From positions 1-64,000 of the forward strand of contig NZ_CP012916.1 of NCBI RefSeq assembly GCF_001315015.1: 64,000 nucleotides of DNA. The letters are read 5' to 3'. The position numbers and the translations under genes were made by a program. Positions 13,101 through 22,936 of the stretch are shown here, in pieces. This stretch comes from Azospirillum brasilense. Its GTDB lineage: Bacteria; Pseudomonadota; Alphaproteobacteria; Azospirillales; Azospirillaceae. Position 1 is the first letter of the stretch. Every line of letters starts with the position of its first letter. The notes below the pieces were generated by a model. It was not told where the DNA came from. It did not search any database and worked only from the letters and a program-made list of their open reading frames with translations.

Positions 13101-16100
13101 CCATCGGCGCGGTGACGCTGGCCGGCAACACGACGGTGGACGGCACGTCGAGCGTCGTGTTCATGAGCACGGTGGACGGCGGCTATGCCCTGACGGTCAA
13201 CAACAAGGGCATGGCGCTGTTCAACGGCGCGGTGGGCGGCACGACGGCGCTCGCCAGCCTGACCACCGACGCCGGCGGCACCAGCAGCGTGAAATCGGTG
13301 ACGACCACCGGCGCCCAGACCTACAACGACGCGGTGACGCTCGACGGCACCTACAGCACCGGCAGCGGCGCCTTCACCGTCAACGCGGCGACCACGCTGG
13401 CCGGGACGACGACGGTGAACGGCGGGTCGGTTCTGTTCGCCGGCACGGTGGACGGTGCCCAGGCGCTGGTCATCAACAGCAAGGGCGCGACGCAGTTCAC
13501 CGGCGCGGTGGGCGGCACGACGGCTCTGGCGAGCCTGACCACCGACGCCACCGGCACCAGCAGCGTGAAATCGGTGACGACCACGGGCGCCCAGACCTAC
13601 AACGACGCGGTGACGCTGAACGGCACCTACAGCACCGGCGGTGCCTTCACCGCCAACGGTGCGGCGACGCTGGCCGGCGACACCACGGTCAACGGCGGGT
13701 CGGCGGTTCTGTTCGCCGGCACGGTGGACGGCGCCCACGCCCTGGCCGTCAACAACAAGAGCACAACGACGTTCAGCGGCGCGGTGGGCGGCACGACGGC
13801 TCTGGCCAGCCTGACCACCGACGCCGGCGGCACCAGCAGCGTGAAGTCGGTGACGACCACGGGGGCGCAGACCTACAACGATGCGGTCACCCTGGACGGC
13901 ACCTACACCGGCGGCACCTTCACCACCAACGCGGCGGCGACGCTGGCCGGGGCGACGACGGTGAACGCCGGGACGGCGACCTTCAACGGGACGGTGAACG
14001 GCGCCCAGGCGCTGACCATCGCCGGGACGGGGACGGCGCAGTTCAACGCGGCGGTGGGCGGCACGACGGCGCTCGCCAGCCTGACCACCAACGCGGGCGC
14101 CACGGTCAATCTCCTGAGCGTCACCACCACGGGCGCCCAGACCCACGGCGCCACCACGACGCTCAACGGCACCTACACCACCGGCGGCGCCTTCACCGCC
14201 AACGGTGCCGCGACGCTGGGCGGCGACACGACAGTGAACGGCGGGTCGAGCGTGCTGTTCGCCAGCACGGTGGACGGCGCCTACGCCCTGGCCGTCAACA
14301 ACAAGAGCACGACGCAGTTCACCGGCACGGTGGGCGGCACGACGGCTCTGGCCAGCCTGACCACCGACGCCGGCGGCACCAGCAGCCTGCGCAGCGTCAC
14401 GACGACGGGTGCCCAGACCTACAACGACGCGGTGACGCTGAACGGCATCTACACCACCGGCAGCGGTGCCTTCACCGCCAACGGTGCGGCGACGCTGGCC
14501 GGCGACACCACGGTCAGCGGCGGGTCGGTTCTGTTCGCCGGCACGGTGGACGGTGCCCAGGCGCTGGTCATCAACAGCAAGGGCGCGACGCAGTTCACCG
14601 GCACGGTGGGCGGCACGACGGCCCTGGCCAGCCTGACCACCGACGCCACCGGCACCAGCAGCCTGCGCAGCGTCACGACGACGGGTGCCCAGACCTACAA
14701 CGACGCGGTGACGCTGAACGGCATCTACACCACCGGCAGCGGTGCCTTCACCGCCAACGGTGCGGCGACGCTGGCCGGCGACACCACGGTCAGCGGCGGG
14801 TCGGTTCTGTTCGCCGGCACGGTGGACGGTGCCCAGGCGCTGGTCATCAACAGCAAGGGCGCGACGCAGTTCACCGGCACGGTGGGCGGCACGACGGCCC
14901 TGGCCAGCCTGACCACCGACGCCGGCGGGACGACGAGCTTGCGCAACGTGGTCACCACGGGCGTGCAGACCTACAACGACGCGGTCACCCTGAACGGTCT
15001 CTACAGCGCCGGCGGTGCTTTCTCCGCCAACGGCGCGACGACGCTGGCCGGCGCAACGATGGTGTATGGCGGGTCGGGCATTCTGTTCGGCAGCACAGTG
15101 GACGGTGCTTACGCCCTGGCGGTCAACAACAAGGGCACGACGGCGTTCAACGGCGCGGTGGGCGGCACGACAGCTCTGGCCAGCCTGACCACCGACAGCG
15201 GCAGTGCCAGCCTGAAGTCGGTGACGACGACGGGGGCGCAGACCTACAACGATGCGGTCACCCTGGACGGCACCTACACCGGCGGCACCTTCACCACCAA
15301 CGCGGCGGCGACGCTGGCCGGGGCGACGACGGTGAACGCCGGGACGGCGACCTTCAACGGCACGGTGAACGGCGCCCAGGCGCTGACCATCGCCGGGACG
15401 GGCACGACGCAGTTCAACGCGGCGGTGGGCGGCACGACGGCGCTCGCCAGCCTGACCACCAACGCGGGCGCCACGGTCAATCTCCTGAGCGTCACCACCA
15501 CGGGCGCCCAGACCCACGGCGCCGCCACGACGCTCGACGGCGCCTACAGCTCGCTCAACAGCGCGATCACCTTCAACGGTGAAACAACGCTGGCCGGGAC
15601 GGCGCTGGTGGATGCGGGCTACGGCACGATCACCTTCAACGGGACGGTGAACGGCGCCCAGGACCTGACGGCGATCTCGAGCGGAGCTATGGTGTTCAAC
15701 GCGGCGGTGGGCGGCACGACCGCTCTGGCCAGCCTGACCACCGGCACGGGCTACACCAGCCTCGTCAACGTGACCACGACGGGCGCCCAGAGCTACGGCG
15801 GGGAAGCCAGCCTGATCGGCACCTACGCCACCGGCAACGGCGCCTTCACCGTCGAAGGCCCGGTGACGCTGGCGGGGGCCGCCACGGTCAACGCCGGCAG
15901 CGGTGCGGTGACCTTCAACGGCACGGTGAACGGCGCCCAGGCGCTGGTCGTCAACGGCAGCGGCGCCACGCAGTTCAACGCGGCGGTGGGCAACACGACG
16001 GCGCTCGCCAGCCTGACCACCGACGCTGGCGGCACCACCAGCCTGAAGTCGGTGACGACCAGCGGCGCCCAGACCTACAACGACGCGACGACGCTCGACG

Positions 16101-19069
16101 GCGCCTACAACGCGCTCAACAGCCCGATCACCTTCAACGGTGAGACGACGCTGGCCGGGACGGCGCTGGTGGATGCGGGCTACGGCACGATCACCTTCAA
16201 CGGGACGGTGAACGGCGCCCAGGACCTGACGGCGATCTCGAGCGGAGCGATGGTGTTCAACGCGGCGGTGGGCGGCACGACGGCTCTGGCCAGCCTGACC
16301 ACCGGCACGGGCTACACCAGCCTCGTCAACGTGACCACGACGGGCGCCCAGAGCTACGGCGGGGAAACCAGCCTGATCGGCACCTACGCCACCGGCAACG
16401 GCGCCTTCACCGTCGAAGGCCCGGTGACGCTGGCGGGGGCCGCCACGGTCAACGCCGGCAGCGGTGCGGTGACCTTCAACGGCACGGTGAACGGCGCCCA
16501 GGCGCTGGTCGTCAACGGCAGCGGCGCCACGCAGTTCAACGCGGCGGTGGGCAACACGACGGCGCTCGCCAGCCTGACCACCGACGCCGACGGCACCACC
16601 AGCCTGAAGTCGGTGACGACCAGCGGCGCCCAGACCTACAACGACGCGGTGACCCTGGACGGCGTTTATCGGGCCGGCACGGTCTTCACGGCGGCAAAGG
16701 CGGTGACCCTGGGCGGCGACAGCCGGATCACCGGCGACGGCGGGATTGTCCTGGCGTCCACCCTCGACGGTGGGCGGGCGCTGACGCTGACCAGCGGCAG
16801 CGGCGACATCCTGCTCGGCGGCGCGGTCGGCGGCACCAGCCGTCTGGGAGCGCTGACCGTCAACGGCGGCGGCACCACCACCGTCACCGGTCCGGTGAAG
16901 GCGGCCTCGCTGGCCACCGACGCCACCGGGATCACCATCCTGAACGGCGGCAGCGTCGACACCACCGGGGCGCAGAGCTACGCCGACGCGGTGACCCTGG
17001 GGGCCGACACGACCCTCACTGGCTCCCAGGTGTCGCTGTCCGGCAGCATCGACGCGGCGGAGGCGGGCCGTCAGGGCCTGACCATCGCCGGCAACGCGGC
17101 GCTCGCCGGCACCCTCGGCACCCGGCAGGCTCTGGCCGCGCTGACGGTCGGCGGCGAGACGCTGCTGAACGGAGCCACGGCGGTCACCAGCGGGGCGCAG
17201 ACCTACGGCGGCGCGGTTCGTCTGGATGGCACCCCGTCGGCTCTGACTGGCGCCGGCGTCACCTTCGCCGGAACGCTGGACGGCGGTCAGGCCCTGACCG
17301 TCAGCAGCGGCGTCGGCGACGCCGTCTTCGCCGGCACGATCGGCGGGACGGAGCGGCTGGGCGCCCTGGCGGTGAACAGCGCCGGCCAGACCCGCTTCGC
17401 CCAGTCGGTCCGCGCGGCTTCGGTCGTCACCGACGCGGCGGGCACGCTGGCCCTGAACGGCGGCTCCGTCGACACCACCGGGACCCAGACCTACGGGGAA
17501 CGGGCGGTGCTGGGGACCGACACCCGCCTGACCGGCAGCACGGTCGTGCTGGCCGGCGGGCTTGACGCCGCCACCCGCGGCGGGCAGGGGCTGACCATCG
17601 CCGGTGACGCGGTCATCAACGGCCTTGTCGGTGGCACGCAGGCGCTGCGCCGCCTGTCGGTGACCGGCACCGCCGCCCTGAACGGCGGCGCGGTGACCAC
17701 CGTGGCGGAGCAGAGCTACAACGGCACCGTGACTCTGGGGGCCGACACCGTCCTGACGGGCGGCATCGTCTCCCTGCTGAACGGCGGCAACGCCGCCAAC
17801 GCCGGGGTGCAGGGGCTGACGGTCGACGGCGACGCCGTCCTGGCCGGGGTCTTCGGCGAGACCGGAGCCCTGCGGCAGATTGCCGTCAGCGGCGGCACCA
17901 GCCTGGACGGCGCGACCGTCACCACCACCGGGGCGCAGCGCTTCGGTGGCGCCCTGACGGTGGCCGGCGCCAGCGCGCTGAGCAGCACCGGCGGCGACCT
18001 CGTGTTCGGCGGGGCCGTCGACAGCGCCAACCGCTCCGCGCTGGCGCTGAACGGCGCGTCCATCCGGGCTTCGGGCGACATCGGCGCATCGGGTCTGATG
18101 GGCGACGTCACGGTCCGCACCTCGGGCGGCGTCTTCTACGACGGCGCGGTGACCGTGCGCTCGCTGACCCAGACGACGGGTGGTGAGAGCCGCTTCGCCA
18201 AGGCGCTGACCGCGACCGGAACGGATGGCCTCCGCCTGACCGGCGCCGGCTTCACCTTCGGCGCGGCGGTGAACAGCGCGGGTTCGCTGGCCGTCGTCAC
18301 GACGGACGGGGCCGGCACGGTGACCTTCGGGCGTGATGCCACGGTTGTCACGGAGGGAGGCTTTACCCAATCCGGTGGATCGGGCATTGTTCTGCCGGCC
18401 AGCATCACGGCCAAGACCGGCCCGATCACGCTGGGTGCCGTGGCGTCCCTGCCGGACGGCCAGGCGTCCATCGCGGCGGGCGGCCCCATCACCATGGCGG
18501 GGCTCCAGGGCAAGGCCACCATGCTGACCATGGCGTCCGACGGCGGGGCGCTGATCATCGGACAGGAGACCGGGACCGCCTTGCAGAAGATCGACGTGCT
18601 GAGCCTGACCGTTCCCAAGGCCGGTTCCGCCCGGATGTTCGGCACCGTGGCCGGCAAGACGGACGCGTTGGCCGCCAGCGCGATCGACAGCCCGCTGCGG
18701 GCCGCCCCGTACTTCATCAACAACACCCCCTGGGGTCCGACGCAGCAGGTCAGCCGGGTCGCCGCCACCGTGGTGGTGGTCGTCCCGGTTCCCAGCACCC
18801 CCGGCGTCACCAGCCTGTTCACCGGAACGGTGACCCGAGCCGGCCTCACGCCGAACGCTCTGGCCGCCTACGCCGCGCCGCAGGTTCTGTCCCTGGCCGG
18901 CACGACCCCGTCGCTGACCGGTGTGGGGGCGCAGCCGGAGGTTCTGTCCACGGGCGCCGGAACCACCCCGTCCACCAGCCGCGCCGGCGCGCAGCCGGAG
19001 GTCCTGACCACCGGTCCCGCGCCGTCCGCCACCGGCAACCAGCAGACGGAGAAGGAGGAGGCGCGCTGA
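1160..19069 (+). CDS. Giant TpsA filamentous-haemagglutinin-like exoprotein, frameshifted in first 2.3 kb
   Basis: Secreted adhesin-type exoprotein of a two-partner secretion system, about 5,967 residues if six extra bases are removed. The N-terminus is a long basic extension followed by a signal-like segment ending AGAAYANP near residue 80. The TPS secretion domain follows, with VMLVNPNGVVIGAGAKVDVG around 1650-1700. Frame changes, each fitting one extra base, lie near 1433, 1770, 1852, 2598, 3183 and 3414; from about 3430 to 19069 the frame is open. Residues up to about 3,300 hold roughly eleven diverged modules marked by GNLYVDN-like and SITSTH-like pieces; then come 92-residue TTGAQTY repeats and a tail with three QPEVL/PQVL-type motifs. 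Composition is Thr/Gly/Ala/Ser-rich and almost free of cysteine, as expected for a beta-helix. The start ATG has an AGGAC upstream. Whether it is functional depends on the frameshifts being real. Confidence 0.85.
12471..16690 (+). repeat. Tandem 92-codon repeat array inside tpsA
   Basis: About sixteen in-frame units, each opening with TTTGAQTYNDAVTLDG or a close variant and carrying a VGGTTALASLTTDA segment near the end. The common unit is 276 bp. Copies beginning near 14391 and 14667 are almost identical. A higher-order unit of 561 bp (187 codons) is duplicated at about 15540 and 16100. A third near-identical segment occurs at 13861-14150 and again at 15232-15520, offset by 1371 bp. All offsets are multiples of three, so the reading frame is kept. 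Five more degenerate units continue to about 17950. Confidence 0.9.
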
Positions 19070-19116
19070 GGCGCGCCTGTTCCCCCGGCAGACCTTTACC
19101 CTTTGGATAGCAAACG

Positions 19117-19842
19117 ATGACCGAACCGACCCTGCCCCTGTTCTACAAGAACCCCCGCCCGCTGGTGGCTGCCCGCGACGCCGACCTGTCGCTGCGGACC
19201 GAGCCGAACTTCGCGTTCGCGGCCGCCACCAACTCGGTGCCGTTGATGGCGGCGGAATTTCCCGCGGCCTGCAAGCAGTTCCCGATCCTGTTCTCGGAAG
19301 GCCCGGTGGTCCAGCCGGTGGCGCTGCTCGGCCTGCGGTCGGGCGAGAACCTGTTCGTCGACGCGAACGGCGTGTGGGAGGAAGGGGCCTACATTCCCGC
19401 CTACGTCCGCCGCTATCCGTTCATCTTCCTGGAGAGCGAGGACAAGTCGCAGCTCACCCTGTGCATCGACGAGGCGTCGGACGCCGTCGTTCCGGGTCGG
19501 GACAATCCCTTCTTCGTCGACGGGCAGCCGTCCGCCCTGACCAACAACGCCCTGGAGTTTGTCAAGGAAGTCCAGGCCCAGAGCGCCTACACCACGCAGT
19601 TCGTCGAGGCGGTGACCGCCGCCGGGCTGATGTCGGAGAAGCGTGCGGACATCACCCTGAACAACGGCGAGCGGCTGAGCCTCGCCGGTTTCAATGTGAT
19701 CGACGAGGCGGCCTTCAACCAGCTTCCCGCCGAGACGCTGGTGGAATGGCGTGACCGCGGCTGGCTGGGGCTGGTTTACGCCCATCTGATTTCAGTCAGC
19801 AGCTGGTCGGGTCTGGTCGACCGCCTCGCCCGCCGGGGCTGA
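19117..19842 (+). CDS. SapC family protein
   Basis: A 241-residue protein that reads as a SapC-family member from end to end: an N-terminal YKNPRPL segment, a central EEGAYIPAYVRRYPF motif (residues about 88-102) that is the most recognisable part of the family, and a C-terminal WRDRGWLGLVYAHL stretch. There is no signal peptide or membrane segment. SapC was named from the Campylobacter S-layer secretion locus; its molecular role is not settled, although the family is linked with surface-protein export. It starts 47 bp after tpsA on the same strand, so co-transcription and a role in handling the TpsA product are plausible. It is followed directly by a hairpin terminator. Confidence 0.85.
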   Translation: MTEPTLPLFYKNPRPLVAARDADLSLRTEPNFAFAAATNSVPLMAAEFPAACKQFPILFSEGPVVQPVALLGLRSGENLFVDANGVWEEGAYIPAYVRRYPFIFLESEDKSQLTLCIDEASDAVVPGRDNPFFVDGQPSALTNNALEFVKEVQAQSAYTTQFVEAVTAAGLMSEKRADITLNNGERLSLAGFNVIDEAAFNQLPAETLVEWRDRGWLGLVYAHLISVSSWSGLVDRLARRG

Positions 19843-19861
19843 TCCGGTCCGTCGGAAACGG

Positions 19862-19893
19862 AAAGGGCGGCGCCACGACGGCGCCGCCCTTTT
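19862..19893. terminator. Bidirectional rho-independent terminator
   Basis: A 13-bp perfect stem (AAAGGGCGGCGCC with its complement) around a 5-base loop, with A-rich and T-rich flanks. It lies between the converging sapC-family gene and the minus-strand gene ending at 19921 and could serve both. Confidence 0.8.
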
Positions 19894-19920
19894 CCTTTGC
19901 GGACCGGCAAAGGCCGGCGA

Positions 19921-20616
19921 TCAGAAGCCCTTTTCGATCTTGAAGACGTCCGGCTCGTTCGGCTTCTCGATGTAGGAGAGCTGGAGCGACGGCGGCAGGG
20001 CGGGGGTATCGTCGGAGGGCTTCGGCGGGACCGTGAGGGTCAGTACGCTCATGCGCCCCTGGCTGTCGGTGCCGCGGAAGACCACCACCTGCGATCCGTC
20101 GCCGATCGGCGCGTTGAGGAGCATTCCCTCCTGCCGGTAGCCCTGTCCCACGAAGTAGTTGCGCAGAGCGTTGGCCGCGCCGACCAGGGTGTTGGGGTCG
20201 ACCTTGGGGTTCACCGCGCCGCCCCACAGGATGTTGACCTGGAAGAGCTTCTGCGTCGAATGGCCGAGGATGTAGACCACGACCGCCGGGCCGGCGCCGG
20301 TCTGCAAATCATCGACCTTCACGATCAGGCTGGTGGTCCGCTCCGTCGCGTTGGCCTCGCGGCGGATGTCCTTGGCCTCGATCTTGAAGTCCTTGGCGAT
20401 GGCCTTCGTGACCTCGTCACCGGTCATGCCGAAGCGTGCGGAGCGGAAACCCGTGACCTTCGCGGCGGGAGCCGCCTCGGGCGCGGTGACCGGGGCGGTT
20501 TGGGTTGCGGGAGCGGGGTTGCGATCGGTGGTTGCGGCCTGGGCGGCGCCCGCCAGGGTTCCGGCCAGGGCAAGGGCGGCAAGGGACAGCCCCAGGGCCG
20601 GTCGGTGAAACGGCAT
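19921..20616 (-). CDS. Exported hypothetical protein
   Basis: A 231-residue protein with an N-terminal signal peptide (hydrophobic LGLSLAALALAGTLAGAAQA, cleavage probably after AQA near residue 27). A Pro/Ala/Thr-rich linker follows, then a globular domain beginning FRSARFGMTGDEVTKAIAKD at about residue 57. That opening (a phrase like 'FG MT xxEV') recurs in periplasmic hypothetical proteins. I do not recognise a named family. The ATG at 20616 was chosen over an in-frame start 30 bp upstream because GGAG lies about 7 bases before it and the signal peptide then begins normally. It converges on the SapC gene with a shared terminator. Confidence 0.7.
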   Translation of the reverse strand: MPFHRPALGLSLAALALAGTLAGAAQAATTDRNPAPATQTAPVTAPEAAPAAKVTGFRSARFGMTGDEVTKAIAKDFKIEAKDIRREANATERTTSLIVKVDDLQTGAGPAVVVYILGHSTQKLFQVNILWGGAVNPKVDPNTLVGAANALRNYFVGQGYRQEGMLLNAPIGDGSQVVVFRGTDSQGRMSVLTLTVPPKPSDDTPALPPSLQLSYIEKPNEPDVFKIEKGF

Positions 20617-20777
20617 AATGGAAACTCCACAGGACATCGAAGCCATTCGGTCGGCGGATCAAGGCAAAAGCAGCCGTTCGCCCCTTTTTCGGACGAGGCG
20701 ACCGGCCAAATGCGGTTGCTTCGAACGATAGTTTAGCAAAATCCAACCCGGTTCCGGGGTGAATTATGGCCGAACGG

Positions 20778-21149
20778 TCATGTCCTTTTTCCGACGCGGA
20801 AGGCGCCGGCGAAGTTCTGCACTTTGTCCGACGATACCGAGAGCAGCGCCTTTGTGATCGCCGCAGGACGCCGCGCTTGCGCGACGGCGATCTCCGCCGC
20901 CAAGCGTTCCAGCGTCGGGGTCGCGCTGCGGTAGCGAATGCGATGGTCCCCGTCCGTTTCGATCAATCCAGCCTGTTGAAGATTCGCCAAGACTTCCTGG
21001 AGGATGAGCGTGCTGCTGCGCGATTCGCGAATGAGTTCGTCCGAATTCCATGCCTGACCCGGATCACGCCGTAAAATCAGCAGAATCTCCAGAGTCCACA
21101 CCGTCTTGATCGAATGCTGAAGAAAGATCAGGGCATCGTCCGAAAGCAC
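20778..21149 (-). CDS. Small winged-helix-like putative regulator
   Basis: A 123-residue protein with a GTG start at 21149. Residues 15-75 resemble a winged helix: a helix with TVWTLEILLIL, then DELIRESRSSTLILQEVLA as the candidate recognition region, then LQQAGLIETDGDHRIRYRS as the wing. A MarR- or PadR-like helix-turn-helix protein is the closest description. The C-terminal 40 residues are helical and have no clear match. No ligand or target can be inferred. It lies alone, with the divergent trkH gene 330 bp away. Confidence 0.6.
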   Translation of the reverse strand: MLSDDALIFLQHSIKTVWTLEILLILRRDPGQAWNSDELIRESRSSTLILQEVLANLQQAGLIETDGDHRIRYRSATPTLERLAAEIAVAQARRPAAITKALLSVSSDKVQNFAGAFRVGKRT

Positions 21150-21481
21150 GCCGCCAGTCCATTGTCTGTTCCAGTTTCCTGCGGGTCCCGATGATCCGGG
21201 AAGGCTCGACGATTTGAGCCGTACGTCGGGGCGGAGTGTGCACAGGATGTCCCCCGACGTCCAGCCCTACGCCCCTCTTTGCGGGGGCGCATCCGGCCCG
21301 ATTCCAGACATCTTTTGGGGTAGCGGCGCACTCACTGGGCTGATCCACAGCTTTGGCCCGCCCCGAACAGTCTATATAGGGTAACCCATTGGGAAAATCA
21401 CCCTACGGCGCGCTTCGGGCATGCCGAAGCGTCGCAATCGTGACAACTTAAGCCTCAATTCCGATTGGCTATGGCCTGTGC
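21150..21481. other. Intergenic region between winged-helix gene and trkH
   Basis: No supported gene in these 332 bases; the short frames here have unnatural composition and no ribosome site. An AT-rich TCTATATAG at about 21371 is a possible -10 element for trkH, but no convincing -35 was found at the right spacing. Confidence 0.4.
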
Positions 21482-22936
21482 ATGACTGGTTTCGACACCC
21501 GCCCTGTCTTCTTCATCATCGGCGCGCTTCTCAGCGTCCTGGCCGTCGCGATGCTGCTTCCGATGTCCGTCGATCTGGCGGCCGGCAATCCGGACTGGAT
21601 GGTCTTCGCCATTGCCTGCGCCCTGACGCTGTTCTTCGGCGTCCAGTTCATGCTGGCCAACCGCATGGACCGGATTGCGCTGAACGTTCGCCAGGCTTTT
21701 TTGCTGACCGCCCTGTCCTGGGTCGTCATCTGCGCCTTCGCCGCCGTGCCCTTCATGGTGTCGCAGATCGATCTGACGGCGGCCGACGCCTATTTCGAGG
21801 CGATGTCGTCGCTGACCGCCACCGGGGCCACGGTGATCTCCGGGCTGGACGGGTTGGCGCCGGGGCTGCTGCTGTGGCGGTCGCTGCTGCAGTGGCTGGG
21901 CGGCATCGGCATCATCGGCATGGCCATCGCCATTCTGCCCTTCCTCCAGGTGGGCGGCATGCAGCTCTTCCGCTCGGAGTCCTCCGACCGATCGGACAAG
22001 GTGACGCCGCGGGCCAGCGACCTCGCCATCGCCGTGGGCTGGATCTACCTGTGCCTGACCGCGATTTGCACGGTGATGCTCTCCTACGCGGGGATGTCCT
22101 GGTTCGACGCCGTCAACCACGCGATGACCGCCGTGTCCACCGGCGGTTTCTCCACCCGCGACGCGTCCATCGCCAGTTGGAACAGCCCGGCGGTCGAGTG
22201 GGTCCTGGTGGTCTTCATGGTGCTGGGCGGCATGCCCTTCGTCCGCTTCATCAGCCTTGCCCAAGGGCGGGCGGCCAGCTTCTGGGCGGACACGCAGATC
22301 CGCTGGTACCTCGGCTTCCTCGCGGCGGTCTCCTTCGGCATGTCGATCTGGCTGACTCTGACACGGGATGTGCCGTGGGACGACGCCATCCGCGTGACCA
22401 CCTTCAACGTCGTCTCGGTGGTCACCACCACCGGCTACGCCTCCATCGACTATGAGCGGTGGGGGCCGTTGGCGTCGGTGGTCTTCTTCATCCTGACCTT
22501 CGTCGGCGGCTGCACCGGATCGACCTCGGGCGGGCTGAAGATCTTCCGGTTCGAGATCCTGTTCATTGTGCTGCGCGCGCTGCAGCGCCGCCTCTACAGC
22601 CCCAACCTGGTGATTCCGCTCAACTACAACGGCAAGCCGGTCAGCGCCGACGTGATGATCTCGGTGATGGGTTTCGGCTTCGTCTACCTGATGTCGGTGT
22701 TTGTGCTGGCCTTCGTACTGGCCTTCCTGGGAGTGGACGTTGTGTCCGCGCTGTCGGGGGCGGCGACGGCGGTCAGCAACGTCGGCCCCGGCCTTGGCCC
22801 GACCATCGGACCCTCCGGGAATTTCGCCACTTTGCCGGACGGGGCCAAATGGGCGCTGGCCGCCGGCATGCTGCTGGGGCGGCTGGAGTTCTTCACCGTC
22901 CTGGTCGTGCTCAGTCCGTCCTTCTGGCGGCGGTGA
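21482..22936 (+). CDS. trkH: TrkH/KtrB-type potassium uptake membrane protein
   Basis: A 484-residue ion-conducting subunit of the Trk potassium uptake system in the inner membrane. Four selectivity-loop regions of the superfamily can be seen: SLTATGATV near residue 117, AVSTGGFST near 221, VVTTTGYAS near 315, and ATAVSNVGPGLGP near 430. About ten hydrophobic segments surround them. The TrkH family length is usually 480-500, so it is complete. TrkA, the cytosolic nucleotide-binding partner, is not in the window. The gene is solitary and its 3' end overlaps the convergent flippase gene by 26 bp. The ribosome site before the chosen ATG is weak. Confidence 0.92.
   Translation: MTGFDTRPVFFIIGALLSVLAVAMLLPMSVDLAAGNPDWMVFAIACALTLFFGVQFMLANRMDRIALNVRQAFLLTALSWVVICAFAAVPFMVSQIDLTAADAYFEAMSSLTATGATVISGLDGLAPGLLLWRSLLQWLGGIGIIGMAIAILPFLQVGGMQLFRSESSDRSDKVTPRASDLAIAVGWIYLCLTAICTVMLSYAGMSWFDAVNHAMTAVSTGGFSTRDASIASWNSPAVEWVLVVFMVLGGMPFVRFISLAQGRAASFWADTQIRWYLGFLAAVSFGMSIWLTLTRDVPWDDAIRVTTFNVVSVVTTTGYASIDYERWGPLASVVFFILTFVGGCTGSTSGGLKIFRFEILFIVLRALQRRLYSPNLVIPLNYNGKPVSADVMISVMGFGFVYLMSVFVLAFVLAFLGVDVVSALSGAATAVSNVGPGLGPTIGPSGNFATLPDGAKWALAAGMLLGRLEFFTVLVVLSPSFWRR

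Noticed and set aside
12471..16690. Regular direct repeats that might suggest a CRISPR array or satellite DNA
   Set aside because: Unit lengths are multiples of three, lie inside one open frame and encode a typical TpsA repeat. There are no unique spacers.
8591..18370. A 3,259-codon open frame on the minus strand opposite tpsA, and a 1,027-codon one at 5426-8509
   Set aside because: These are mirror frames of a GC-rich, repetitive coding sequence. The products are made of Ala/Gly/Arg/Asp strings without domains, and no ribosome site is present.
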